Assembly: GCF_028401425.1 (NCBI RefSeq)
Contig: NZ_JAQOMS010000002.1
Span: 3,596,001 to 3,660,000 of the forward strand
Direction of reading: 5' to 3'
Length of the DNA: 64,000 nt
Source of the DNA: Psychrosphaera algicola
Lineage (GTDB): Bacteria > Pseudomonadota > Gammaproteobacteria > Enterobacterales > Alteromonadaceae
How positions within the stretch are numbered: position 1 is the stretch's first letter; every line of letters begins with the position of its first letter. The notes beneath the pieces were generated by a model. That model did not search any database. It had not been told where the DNA came from and saw only the letters and a program-made list of their open reading frames with translations. The position numbers and the translations under genes were made by a program. This document shows positions 39,288-49,774 of this stretch, piece by piece.

Positions 39288-40898
39288 CTAGGCATCTTTG
39301 TCCGGTGATAAAAACGTTGGAGTTGCGATGTCTAAGGTATCAGGATAATCCTTGTTAAAATGTAACCCACGACTTTCTTTTCGTTCCAAAGCACACAGCA
39401 CAATAAGTTGCGCTACTTGTGCCAAATTACGTAACTCAAGCAAGTTATTACTCACTTTGAAATTAGCGTAAAACTCGTCTACTTCCTGTTTTATCAATTC
39501 GATCCGAGTAATCGCTTTATGTAAGCGGCGATTGGAACGGACAATACCGACAAAATCCCACATTAGTAATCTGAGTTCGTGCCAGTTGTGACTGATAAAA
39601 ATGTTTTCTTCTGAGATGGTTACGCGACTTTCATCCCACATCGAAATTGGATCGGGTTCACTGATATTGTTTATTTCAGCCAGAATTGAACTCGCCGCGC
39701 CATGGGCAAATACAATACATTCCAGCAAGCTGTTGCTGGCCATGCGATTTGCGCCGTGCAACCCTGTGTAGGCCACTTCACCGATAGCAAACAAGTTGTC
39801 TAAGTCTGTTTTGCCGTTTAAGTCAGTAACAACACCGCCACAGGTATAATGTGCTGCAGGGACAATTGGAATTTGTTCTTTAGTAATATCAATACCTACT
39901 TTTAGGCATGTGGCGTAAATCGTAGGAAAATGTTCCAAGATAAAAGTTTCATCTTTATGACTTATATCAAGGTACATGCAGTCAGCACCAAGGCGTTTCA
40001 TTTCAAAGTCGATTGCCCGTGCCACGATATCTCGAGGTGCGAGTTCTTCACGTTCGTCAAAGTCAGGCATAAAACGAGTGCCATCAGGACGTTTTAGATA
40101 GGCCCCTTCACCACGCATTGCCTCAGTAATAAGGAAATTTTGTGCTTTATCATTGTATAAACTAGTTGGATGAAATTGATTAAACTCCATATTGGCGACA
40201 CGACAACCGGCACGCCATGCCATTGCAATACCATCGCCGCTGGCAATATCGGGGTTTGACGTATATTGATAAACTTTACTGGCACCACCTGTCGCAACCG
40301 CAACGAACTTAGCTTCAATGGTTTCGACCCGCTCTTTTGATCTATTCCAAACATAAGCGCCGTGTACCCGCTTGTCTTTTTTACCAAGTTTTTTGCTTGT
40401 GACCAAATCAAGCGCATTGAAACGTTCAAATAGAAAAATGTTTGGGTGGGCTCGTACTCGGTCAAGCAAAGTGGTTTGTACTGCTTTACCTGTCGCATCT
40501 GCGGCATGCAATATTCTGCGATGACTATGACCGCCCTCGCGGGTTAGATGAAATCGAGTTGAACCATCCTGGGCAATAATTTGATCAAATGGTACGCCTT
40601 GGTCAATTAGCCATTGCATTGACGTTTTTGCATTGGTTGCTGTAAATCGCACTGCTTCTTCATTACATAAGCCTGCACCGGCAATTAATGTATCTTGAAC
40701 ATGAGATTCAATACTGTCATTCTCGTCAAAAACGGCGGCTATACCACCTTGGGCATATAGGGTCGAACCTTCTTTCAGTTCGGACTTACTCAATATAATG
40801 ACTGATGCTTTATCGGCTATACTTAGCGCTAAAGTCAATCCAGCGGCACCACTGCCGATAATTAAACAATCTATTTTATGTTGGATTTTGTCATTCAT
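39288..40898 (-). CDS. nadB: L-aspartate oxidase
   Basis: Flavoprotein that oxidises aspartate to iminoaspartate in NAD synthesis (about 536 aa). FAD motif CLIIGSGAAGLTLALSI, active-site region REGGHSHRRILHAADATGKAV, HPTSLY, and VPAAHYTCGGVVTDLNG. The start at 40898 (MNDKIQHKIDC) matches the family; a further in-frame ATG is at 40928. Divergent from rpoE, the same arrangement as in E. coli. Confidence 0.95.
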   Translation of the reverse strand: MNDKIQHKIDCLIIGSGAAGLTLALSIADKASVIILSKSELKEGSTLYAQGGIAAVFDENDSIESHVQDTLIAGAGLCNEEAVRFTATNAKTSMQWLIDQGVPFDQIIAQDGSTRFHLTREGGHSHRRILHAADATGKAVQTTLLDRVRAHPNIFLFERFNALDLVTSKKLGKKDKRVHGAYVWNRSKERVETIEAKFVAVATGGASKVYQYTSNPDIASGDGIAMAWRAGCRVANMEFNQFHPTSLYNDKAQNFLITEAMRGEGAYLKRPDGTRFMPDFDEREELAPRDIVARAIDFEMKRLGADCMYLDISHKDETFILEHFPTIYATCLKVGIDITKEQIPIVPAAHYTCGGVVTDLNGKTDLDNLFAIGEVAYTGLHGANRMASNSLLECIVFAHGAASSILAEINNISEPDPISMWDESRVTISEENIFISHNWHELRLLMWDFVGIVRSNRRLHKAITRIELIKQEVDEFYANFKVSNNLLELRNLAQVAQLIVLCALERKESRGLHFNKDYPDTLDIATPTFLSPDKDA

Positions 40899-41077
40899 CT
40901 GTAATTGGCCAGTTAAATTAAAATTCATAAGTGGTGGAGTGTTATCCCATATTACTATTTAGTCACTTAGTAACCGTATAATTAAATGGAATGGCATGGC
41001 TCAAACCACTATAATCCCGCTATGAGATCTTGAAAAATAAGAGATTTCGAGTTTTTACAAAAAAAGTAAATATATTC

Positions 41078-41104
41078 GAACTTTTTTAAATTCAGCAGGT
41101 CATA
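41078..41104 (+). promoter_or_regulatory. Sigma-E-type promoter upstream of rpoE
   Basis: GAACTT (41078-41083), 16 bases, then TCATA (41100-41104), fits the known sigma-E consensus GAACTT-N16-TCAAA/TCTGA with a weaker -10. It lies about 60 bases upstream of the rpoE start, as expected for autoregulation. Confidence 0.6.
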
Positions 41105-41166
41105 GTTGTAACAGATAGGGATGATATCAGATTATCAACTCTAATAAACTGGGAGTAGTAGCTCGA

Positions 41167-41747
41167 ATGAGCGAGCAAAGCAAAGATTTAGGACTGGTAA
41201 GGCGAGCGCAAGCTGGTGATAAAAAGGCCTTTGATTTATTGGTTAGAAAATACCAGAACAAAATCATTAGCTTAGTTTCTAGATATTTGGGGCATAACGG
41301 GGATGTACAAGATGTTGCGCAGGACGCATTTATCAAGGCATATACCGCATTACCTGGATTTCGTGGAGAAGCGGCTTTTTACACTTGGTTGTACAGAATC
41401 GCCGTAAATAGTGCAAAAACTATTTAATGGCCAAGGGGCGTAGACCCACAAACGTAGACGTTGATGCAGAAGACGCCGAATATTACGAAACAAGTGATGC
41501 CCTTAGAGAAAACGCATCACCTGAACGGTTGGCATTAACAGAAGAAATTAAACATGTAATTTTTGACACCATGGAAAGCCTCCCTGAAGAGCTGAGAGTA
41601 GCGATTCAATTAAGGGAAATAGATGGCATGAGTTACGAAGATATAGCAGCAGCGATGGGATGTCCGATTGGGACCGTAAGGTCTAGGATATTTCGAGCAA
41701 GGGATGCAATTGATATTAAATTGCAACCGTTGTTAGATAATCGTTAA
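41167..41747 (+). CDS. rpoE: Extracytoplasmic stress sigma factor RpoE (frameshifted)
   Basis: ECF sigma factor (193 aa after repair) for the envelope stress response. Region 2: DQDAFIKAYTALPGFRGEAAFYTWLYRIAVNSAKNYL-like; region 4: LPEELRVAIQLREIDGMSYEDIAAAMGCPIGTVRSRIFRARDAI. The frame breaks near 41416-41420, where a five-A run should be six. First gene of rpoE-rseA-rseB-rseC; RseA downstream is its anti-sigma factor. Confidence 0.96.
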
Positions 41748-41869
41748 AACAGGTTTAAAAATTGCTAGGTGTTTTAACTAGCACCTAATTATTTGATAAT
41801 TGTTTTGTTTTGGTGAGCATTTAGGTTTTACTAAAAGCAATACAGTAATAACTGGAGTCGGTCGTATTT

Positions 41870-42487
41870 ATGACTAACAATAATTTAGAATCTCTTTCCG
41901 CATTACTGGATGATGAAGTAAATCAATCTGAAATAGAACAGACAATGGATGTTCTAGGTGATGAGCAAACGGCAACGTTTGGGCGTTACGGATTGATTGG
42001 CGATGTATTACGTAACGAACAACAGTTGGTTACAGACAATGCGTTTTCCATGAGTATTCAAGCCGCAATTGAAGGTTTGGAACAGGATGCCGGATTAGAA
42101 TCGAGCGTTGCTTCAGATTCTGTTGTTGCAATAAATACGCATCCTAAATGGCATCAGCGTATTACTGGTAAGGTTAAGAGTTTCACCTCTAGCTCTACTG
42201 GTAAAGGCATGGGCCAAATGGCAATTGCCGCGTCAGTTGCACTTGTTGCGGTATTTGGGGTGAGCAACATGGCACCACAAAATAATCTAATGCCTTCTCC
42301 GGTATTAAATACAACACCGCTTATTGATGGTATTTCACCGGTGTCGACGGATGGCTTAAAAGCTAAACCTTCAGCCAACCAAGTGACCCAAACTCGCATT
42401 AATGCGTTGATGGCTGACCATAATCAACAACTTCGAGTTGCTGAAGATGAAGAGCTAGATAAAGACAAAGAAGAGAACGACAACTAA
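41870..42487 (+). CDS. rseA: Anti-sigma-E factor RseA
   Basis: Single-pass inner-membrane protein (205 aa) that holds RpoE inactive until DegS/RseP cleavage. Cytoplasmic N-terminus with SLSALLDDEVNQSEIEQTMDVLGDEQTATFGRYGLIGDVLRNE, a transmembrane segment at about 122-138 (QMAIAASVALVAVFGVS), and a periplasmic tail with an acidic end. Operon position confirms the identity. Complete. Confidence 0.94.
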   Translation: MTNNNLESLSALLDDEVNQSEIEQTMDVLGDEQTATFGRYGLIGDVLRNEQQLVTDNAFSMSIQAAIEGLEQDAGLESSVASDSVVAINTHPKWHQRITGKVKSFTSSSTGKGMGQMAIAASVALVAVFGVSNMAPQNNLMPSPVLNTTPLIDGISPVSTDGLKAKPSANQVTQTRINALMADHNQQLRVAEDEELDKDKEENDN

Positions 42488-42532
42488 AGTCAATTTGTCT
42501 AATGATGTAAAGTTAAAATCAATTAGTGTAAA

Positions 42533-42571
42533 AACGCCTGTAACTCGATAGAATTACGGGCGTTCTTGTTT
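42533..42571 (+). terminator. Hairpin between rseA and rseB
   Basis: AACGCCTGTAA pairs with TTACGGGCGTT (one G-T) followed by CTTGTTT. It may weaken read-through into rseB and so lower RseB/RseC relative to RpoE/RseA. Confidence 0.6.
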
Positions 42572-42584
42572 ATAAGGAAATCCC

Positions 42585-43631
42585 GTGGTCCCTTTGTTTT
42601 CGTTTAGCTTCACTACTTATTTTAATCGTATTTTTGTGGCAGCTAAGTCTTCCATTATTTGTTTGTTTTTGCTGTTTACCAGCACAGCATTTTCCTCTCC
42701 CGCCATTCCTACCGATATTGCAGCAACGACTGAAAAAGTTAATGCAGCCTTCTGGTTATCTAAATTACGAATGGCATTAACTCAAACCAACTTTGAGGCG
42801 GGCATTGTCACTTTAAAAGGTGAAAAAACCGAATCTTTTCAATGGGTCCATGGTGTTGAAGAAAGCACTGGTACAGAAGTAGAGCGAGTATCCCCTCTTA
42901 TTGGTGGCGGCGTTATGACGATTCGTAAAGGCGATACTGTGACATTTGTGGAGCCTAACAAAGAACCGTATTCTGTTAAAAGTACAAGCATTCGAAGTTT
43001 TATCCCGCCAGTTTTTTATAAAAATGCAGCACAACTCATTAATAGTTATCAGTTTGTGTTGGTGAGTAAAAGTCAAATCGCAGGCCGTTCAGCACAACTT
43101 ATCCGTATTGAATCGGTAAGCAAACATGCCTATAACTACTGGATTTGGATCGACGTATTAAGCGGTTTACCGCTACGTTTAGCCTTTGTCGACGAAGTAG
43201 GCGATGTTAAAGAACAAGTTCTGATGACTCACTTAACGTTGCACAAAGAGCCGGCACCAGAGATTACAAAACTTTTTGAATTCTCAACACCACCGGCTAC
43301 AGAGGCATTGATCGCCCAGCGTCAGGAAACGAATAATTGGAATATGTCATGGTTACCAAACGGCTTTAAGTTGATCAAAAGTGACCGTCATCATGTCTCT
43401 ATAAGTCGTGAAGTTTCTGATTATTATCTATATAGCGATGGCTTGGTTGAAGTATCTATCTACGTTCAAAGACCACTAGAGAGTTTTAATGGACCTTTAG
43501 TGTTACGAGATGGTGCAACATCGTTTGCAATGGTGCACGCTAATGGGTTTGACGTGACCGTTGTTGGTAAAGTGCCAGAAGAAATCGCCGTAAAAATTGC
43601 CAGCTCAGTGAAAGCGGTTCAACAACCATAA
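42585..43631 (+). CDS. rseB: Sigma-E regulatory protein RseB
   Basis: Periplasmic MucB/RseB protein (348 aa) that binds RseA and protects it from DegS. Long signal peptide region, then WLSKLRMALTQTNFEAGIVTLKGEKTESFQWVHGVE and the C-terminal MucB domain (SWLPNGFKLIKSDRHHVSISR). GTG start with AAGGAAA upstream. The stop overlaps the rseC start (TAATG-type), so translation is coupled. Complete. Confidence 0.94.
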   Translation: MVPLFSFSFTTYFNRIFVAAKSSIICLFLLFTSTAFSSPAIPTDIAATTEKVNAAFWLSKLRMALTQTNFEAGIVTLKGEKTESFQWVHGVEESTGTEVERVSPLIGGGVMTIRKGDTVTFVEPNKEPYSVKSTSIRSFIPPVFYKNAAQLINSYQFVLVSKSQIAGRSAQLIRIESVSKHAYNYWIWIDVLSGLPLRLAFVDEVGDVKEQVLMTHLTLHKEPAPEITKLFEFSTPPATEALIAQRQETNNWNMSWLPNGFKLIKSDRHHVSISREVSDYYLYSDGLVEVSIYVQRPLESFNGPLVLRDGATSFAMVHANGFDVTVVGKVPEEIAVKIASSVKAVQQP

Positions 43632-44100
43632 TGATTAAAGAGCAAGGGGTTGTTGTCCAACTCGAAGGTGAATTTGCATGGGTTGAAACGTCAATCAAGT
43701 CAACCTGCTCAAGTTGTGCGGCCAAGTCGAATTGTGGCACAAGTGCTATTGCAAGCGCTGTAGCCGGCAAGTCAGTTGTCAATAAAGTGGTAAATCATTT
43801 AAATGCTGAAAACGGAGCCGTTGTTGAAATTGGTATTGCAGAAGATACGATAGTTAGTGGTGCGTTTTATATGTATATTCTGCCACTTATAACCGCTATG
43901 TTTTTTGCCTTTTCGGCACAGTATTGGTTGGCAAATTTGATTGAAGTGACCGAACCTATGGTGATACTTTTACCTTTGCAGGTGGCGCATTGGGTTTCTA
44001 TTTGGCCAAGTTAAAACTGAGTAATTTGTCGGACACTGCTCTGCTACCGCAATTATTGAAAATTATTCCACAATCAATTGAAATTAAACAACTGAACTAA
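43631..44100 (+). CDS. rseC: SoxR-reducing/sigma-E modulator RseC (frameshifted at an RCCTGGY site)
   Basis: Inner-membrane protein (about 156 aa) of the RseC/MucC family with an N-terminal cysteine cluster (CSSCAAKSNCGTS) and two helices. The frame breaks at 43955-43961: EPGDTFTFAGGALGFYLAKLKLSN requires ACCTGGT, while the bases read ACCTATGGT (two extra). After repair the protein ends IIPQSIEIKQLN at 44100. Fourth gene of the rpoE operon. Confidence 0.92.
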
Positions 44101-44186
44101 AAGAAAAAACTAATTAATAATGGATTTTTTGTGTCTCATAGGTTACGTTTGTAATTTATAAGCGCACGTTATAGGGAGAATAACCA

Positions 44187-44815
44187 ATGAGTGAATTTCT
44201 ATTTGCATCATTTAACAGTTACTACACCATCGCTTTATCAATCGTATTAATATTGTTGTTTATCGAACTTGCCGGTCAACTGGTTGGCTTTTCCTTTTCT
44301 CATCTATTCGACAGTGGTGCAGATATTGACACGACAGCGAGTCTTTCTGGCAGCGCATCAGTGTCATTGGATATTTTGGGCTGGTTAGGTCTAAAAAATT
44401 ACCCTTGTTAATTTGGCTTGTGAGCTTTTTAACAGTCTTTGCCATTGTTGGCTATTGCTTGAGTTATTTTGTCTTTTTTGTACTCGATGTTTCAATAGCA
44501 AAACTTTTAGCTGGTGGTATTACACTTGTTATCTCGCTCTTCTTAAATAGCAAAGTCTGTACTAAATTGGCAGAGATTATGCCAAAAGAAGAATCCTCAG
44601 CAGTATCGAAAGAATCCTTTGCCGGTTTACTTGCAAACATCACAGTTGGCACGGCGAAGCTAGGTCAACCTGCAGAAGCCATGATTAGAGACGAATTTAA
44701 TCAAAAACACTATGTGTTAGTAGAACCTATTGAAGAAGACGAATTTAGCCAAGGTGAAAACGTTGTTCTTGTAGTTAAAGAAGGTTCTCGGTGGTTGGTA
44801 ACACGGTTTGATTAA
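44187..44815 (+). CDS. yqiJ: YqiJ-like OB-fold membrane protein (frameshifted)
   Basis: A membrane protein of about 209 residues with an N-terminal helix, two further helices (LLIWLVSFLTVFAIVGYCLSYFVFFVL) and a C-terminal OB-fold-like domain (GLLANITVGTAKLGQPAEAMIRDEFNQKHYVLVEPIEED). The frame breaks at 44393-44398, a six-A run that should be seven. Such YqiJ proteins are encoded next to flotillins, as here, and are thought to act with them in membrane microdomains. Confidence 0.78.
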
Positions 44816-44929
44816 TCTTGTTTAACTCAATAAGTTTATTCTAAATGGATGGCGTGTCAGCGCCTCCCAAATACAAAAAGTAAGTCAAAAAAATCAACAA
44901 AAGTTAACTCTTACAAAATGGAGATGGAT

Positions 44930-46737
44930 ATGGAAAGTATTACAACGGATATGAAACTTATATTAATTATTGCAGTAGCAGTAGTGGTCGGTTTACTCAC
45001 AATAGGGCTGATTTTCGCTAAATTGTATGTCAGAGCAACAAAGAAGTTTCCTTTGTTCGTACCGGCTTTGGTGGTGAGAAAGTCGTAAAAGATGGTGGCG
45101 CATTAGTGTTGCCAGTTTTGCACGATACAATCCCAGTAAACATGAACACGCTACGAATTGAAGTGGAAAAAACGAAATCTGAAGCCCTTATCACCAAGGA
45201 TCGATTGCGGGTCGACGTTAAAGCCGACTTTTATTTGCGCGTTGCGCCAAATCAAGAATCGATCGCTATGGCAGCACAAACTCTCGGTATTCGTACGACA
45301 CGCGTTGAGGAACTTAAAGCGTTAATGGAATCTAAGTTTGTTGACGTTTTACGTGCAGTGGCCGCTGAAATGTCAATGACAGAAATGCATGAACAACGTT
45401 CTGAATTTGTACAGAAAGTGCAAGTGAATGTCGCTAACGACTTAGAAAAAATGGTCTTGAACTGGAGACGGTTTCTCTCACCGGCTTTGACCAAACCGAT
45501 TTGCAATATTTCAATGAAAACAACGCGTTTGATGCAGAAGGTCGTGCAAAACTGGCTCGTATTATTGAAGAAAAGAAAAAAGAAACAAATGACGTTGAGC
45601 AAACCAACCGCATTGCAGTTGAACGCCGTAATTTAGACGCGTCGCGTGAATCACTAGATATTAGTAAAGATGAACAACAAGCTAAACTTGAGCAAGAAAA
45701 ATCGCTGGCATTTTTACGAGCAGAGCAAAATGCAGAAATCGTAAAAACACGTGAATCAAAAATGCGTGAAGAGCGACAAGCTGAAATTGAAAAAGAACAA
45801 GCGATTGAATCGTCAGAAATCGAAAAACAAAAAGAAATTGAACGTCGGAATATTGAAAAAACAATGCGATTGAACAAGCTAAAATTCAACAGCAGCGGGA
45901 TATCGAAGTCGCTCAACAAGAAAAGCAAATTGCTGTAGCTGTGAAATCGGAAGAAGAGTCGGCGGCACGTGCTAAAGCGGCTGAATCTGAGAAGCTGAAA
46001 GTTGAAAAGGAAGAGGCGGTTGTAACAGCAAAGCAAGTCGCCACAGCAGAAAGACAAAAACAAATTGAAGTTATCGATGCGAAGAAAATAGCTGAACGTG
46101 AAGCTGTCGGTGTCACAGTTAAAGCCGAAGCAGAAAAACAAGCCGCAACAGACTATGCTGAATCTATACAGATTAAAGCACATGCTGAAGCAGAGTCAGC
46201 TGTGTTATTGGCTAAAGCTGACGAGAAAAAATTCGAAGTCGAAGCCGCCGGTAAACGTGCCTTGCATGAGGCTGATAACGTATTGAGCGCCGAACAAGTC
46301 GAGCTGCAAAAAGCGTTGGCAATGCTACAAGCCTTACCTCAAGTGGTTGCAGAAGCCGTTAAACCTCTACAAAATATCGATGGTATTAAGATTTTACAGG
46401 GTTATGGCGCAGGTCAAAGCTAGGGGGAACTGAAAGCAATGGCACCAATGGTGGTGGTTTTTCAGAGCAGGTAACAAGTGCAGCACTTAATTATCGAGCA
46501 AATGCGCCGCTTGTTGATGCCATGTTAAGAGAGCTAAATATGGTTGATGGTGAAAGTGGAACATTAAATGACTTAGTTTCAGGTAATTCGCCATTGCTAC
46601 AAAACTCGGTAAATCAAGGGGCTGAGCAGATCCAAGTAAATCAGAGCCAGCATAGTGAAAATAAACCAAACAGCGTCCAGGCGGAGGTTGTAGCGAATAA
46701 TTCGCCGTTAGATAAAACGGAAAACAGTCGTACTTAA
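44930..46737 (+). CDS. yqiK: Flotillin-family protein YqiK (four frame breaks)
   Basis: Membrane-anchored SPFH-domain protein, about 600 residues. One N-terminal helix (MKLILIIAVAVVVGLLTIGLIF), an SPFH/band-7 domain (DRLRVDVKADFYLRVAPNQESIAMAAQTLG), a long charged coiled coil rich in Glu, Lys and Ala, and the flotillin C-terminus (LQALPQVVAEAVKPLQNIDGIKILQGYG). Breaks: A runs near 45037, 45449-45454 and 45857-45862 each one short, and a break at 46421-46428 (agctaggggg). The start at 44930 is chosen for GGAG seven bases upstream. Confidence 0.86.
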
Positions 46738-46759
46738 GCGGTTTAAATATTTTGTTACC

Positions 46760-46785
46760 AAAAACCAGCATTGAGCTGGTTTTTT
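46760..46785 (+). terminator. Intrinsic terminator after the flotillin gene
   Basis: AAAAACCAGC pairs with GCTGGTTTTTT around a short loop. Confidence 0.85.
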
Positions 46786-46961
46786 ATGTCACAATTTTAT
46801 CTCAGAAGTTATTGGTTTAAAAAACCGCTGAGTTATTTAACAGTGGAGTACAACGTCATTTCAGTGTAAAATTGCGCCCTTTTTATACGCTTGAAAATGT
46901 CGAGCGTAGATCAGTTTTTGTTATTACGTCAGTATCATGACGAAGGTATATCACTAAATAT

Positions 46962-48751
46962 ATGAAGAACATCCGGAATTTCTCAATAATTGCCCACATA
47001 GACCACGGTAAATCCACATTATCAGATCGCCTAATTCAGCATTGCGAAGGACTAACCAATCGTGAAATGAAAGCGCAAGTACTAGATTCGATGGATATTG
47101 AACGTGAGCGTGGGATTACGATAAAAGCACAAAGCGTAACGCTAAATTATAACGCTAAAAATGGTGAAAGTTATCAATTGAACTTCATCGACACGCCTGG
47201 ACACGTTGATTTTACTTATGAAGTTTCTCGTTCGTTAGCGGCCTGTGAAGGTGCCTTGCTCGTTGTTGACGCGGGTCAGGGTGTTGAAGCGCAAACGGTT
47301 GCAAACTGTTATACCGCCATTGAGATGGACCTAGAAGTACGTCCTATCTTGAATAAAATCGATTTACCGCAAGCTGATCCTGACCGTGTTTCTGAAGAAA
47401 TTGAAGACATTGTTGGTATTGATGCTCTCGACGCCGTGCAATGTTCTGCTAAAACGGGTATCGGTATTGAAGATGTACTTGAAGATATAGTATTAAATAT
47501 CCCGCCACCGGTCGGTGATCCTGAAGCCCCGCTTCAAGCGCTTATAATTGATTCGTGGTTTGATGCTTATCAAGGTGTTGTGTCGTTAGTTCGAATTAAA
47601 CACGGCAAATTGAAAAAGGCGATAAAATTAAAGTCATGTCGACTGGCGCTTCTCATATCGTTGATAAAGTTGGTATTTTCACGCCTAAACAAACAGACAC
47701 TGGTACGTTAGGGACCGGTGAAGTTGGCTTTATTATCGCAGGTATTAAAGATATTTTGGGCGCACCAGTAGGTGATACGTTAACGTTAAAAGACAACCCA
47801 TCGCCAGAGCCGTTACTCTGACTTTCAAAAAATAAAGCCACAAGTATATGCTGGTTTATTTCCGGTGAGCTCTGATGATTACGAAGCGTTTCGTGATGCT
47901 TTGTCAAAGCTAAGCCTAAATGATGCTTCTTTGTTCTATGAGCCAGAAAGTTCGACAGCACTTGGACTTGGATTCCGTATTGGTTTCCTTGGTATGTTGC
48001 ATATGGAAATTATCCAAGAGCGTTTAGAGCGTGAATATGACTTGGATTTGATCACCACAGCACCAACGGTAAACTACGAAATTCTTAAAAAGACGGCGGA
48101 ATAATTAAAATCGACAGCCCGTCTGAACTTCCTTCTGTAGGTGAAATTGAAGAAGTTCGGGAACCAATTTGTAAAGCCGACATCTTAGTACCACAAGAGT
48201 ATCTCGGAAATGTGATTACTTTGTGTATTGAGAAACGCGGAACGCAAACCGCCATGAGCTACCATGGTAAGCAAGTTGCAGTAAGTTATGACTTACCAAT
48301 GGCGGAAGTTGTGATGGATTTCTTCGACAGATTAAAATCGACTAGTCGTGGGTTTGCGTCGCTAGATTATAACTTTACTCGTTTTGCTCCTGCGGACATG
48401 GTACGTGTTGATATTTTACTTAACGGTGAACGCGTCGACGCGTTATCAATGATTTGTCACCGTGACTTTTCACAAAGTCGTGGCAGAGAATTAGCTGACA
48501 AGTTACGTGAGCTTATTCCACGCCAAATGTTTGATATTGCGATTCAAGCGGTAATTGGTGCACATATTATTGCGCGTACAACGGTTAAACAGCTTCGTAA
48601 AAACGTAATAGCGAAATGTTACGGTGGCGACATCTCTCGTAAGAAAAAGCTATTGCAGAAGCAAAAAGACGGTAAAAAACGAATGAAGCAAGTGGGTAAT
48701 GTTGAATTACCACAAGATGCATTCTTAGCCATTTTGAAAATTGGCAAGTAA
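46962..48751 (+). CDS. lepA: Elongation factor 4 LepA (three frame breaks)
   Basis: Ribosome-associated translational GTPase (about 597 aa). G1 HIDHGKSTLSDRL, DTPGHVDF, NKIDLPQADP and the LepA-specific C-terminus RKKKLLQKQKDGKKRMKQVGNVELPQDAFLAILKIGK. Breaks: an A run near 47615-47619; 47816-47822, where EPLPGFQKIKPQ needs ACCTGGC but ACTCTGAC is read; and an A run near 48089-48093. First gene of the lepA-lepB-rnc-era-recO-pdxJ-acpS group. Confidence 0.96.
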
Positions 48752-48774
48752 ATCTAAAATAGGAAATTATTGGT

Positions 48775-49694
48775 ATGGCAGGATATTTCGCAGTATTTCT
48801 GGTGGTTATCACTTTGTTGAGTGGCCTGATCTGGCTCATTGATGCAAAGGTGTTTGCGCCTTCTAGAAGAGAAAGAGTTGCAACCGCAGTAGCTTCTGGT
48901 GTTGAACTTCCTCAGGAAGAGCTAGATAAAATTGCACCGCAACCAGCAATTGCAGAAACAGCACAGTCCATTTTTCCAATTTTGGCGGCGATTACTATTT
49001 TCCGTTCGTTTTTGTTTGAACCGTTTCAAATCCCGTCGGGTTCGATGATGCCAACGATGTTGGTGGGTGATTTTATTTTGGTTCAAAAATACTCGTATGG
49101 TGTCCACGATCCTGTTTGGCGCTCTGAACTGGTTGCTACGGGTGAACCCAAACGCGGAGATATTGCGGTGTTCAAGTACCCTTTAGATGAGCGTCTTGAT
49201 TACATAAAACGTGTTATTGGGTTACTATAGGTGACCGCATTGTTTATCGTAATAAACAATTGGCGATTCAACCAAGTTGTGACCGTGAACCAGAAAATTG
49301 TAAAAAACTGATGCCGGTTGAATTGGAAGCTAAAGAGCAGGGGGCCTTTGTTCATATGGGCATGCCATTGATTACGGCCAATGAGCAATTAGGTGACGTA
49401 AATCATGAAATATTAGTTAACCCAGCTATCCCAGACATGGCAGATCGCTTTTATCAACAATATGGAACGCGCGCCAGTGAATGGATTGTCCCTGACGGCA
49501 AATACTTCATGATGGGCGATAATAGAGATAATAGTACAGACAGTCGTTTTTGGGGTTTTGTTGACGAAGAGCAGTTAGTAGGTAAAGCGGTATTCATTTG
49601 GATGAGTTTTGTTTACAACGATGGCCAAGTTAGTTGGTTACCAAATTGGGTTCCAGTAGATATCCGTTTCTCACGTCTCGGCACAGTACAGTAA
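48775..49694 (+). CDS. lepB: Signal peptidase I (frameshifted at an RCCTGGY site)
   Basis: Inner-membrane protease that removes signal peptides (about 306 aa). Two N-terminal helices, catalytic Ser in PSGSMMPTML, catalytic Lys in DYIKRVIGLPGD, and the box E motif MMGDNRDNSTDSRFWGFV. The frame breaks at 49225-49231: IGLPGDRIVY needs ACCTGGT, while the bases read ACTATAGGT (two extra). It follows lepA by 23 bases and is followed by a strong hairpin. Confidence 0.95.
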
Positions 49695-49708
49695 CTTTAA
49701 GAAAGACA

Positions 49709-49763
49709 GGCCAACTCGAATTTGCTCTGCTAGAGTTAATTCGAGTTGGCCTTATTGTTTTTT
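49709..49763 (+). promoter_or_regulatory. Long hairpin between lepB and rnc (terminator and/or RNase III target)
   Basis: GGCCAACTCGAATT (49709-49722) pairs perfectly with AATTCGAGTTGGCC (49738-49751). The inner part continues with CTCT/AGAG around a GCT loop, so the duplex is about 20 pairs with one mismatch and one wobble. A T-rich tract (ttattgtttttt) follows. It ends 11 bases before the rnc start. Known parallel: E. coli RNase III cleaves a stem in its own 5' leader. Confidence 0.75.
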
Positions 49764-49774
49764 GGGCGAAAAAA

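Noticed and set aside
45434..46183. 249-codon minus-strand ORF rich in Ser, Phe and Cys
   Set aside because: Shadow of the flotillin coiled coil; the plus strand has the family motifs and the reverse frame has low-complexity composition typical of an antisense artefact.
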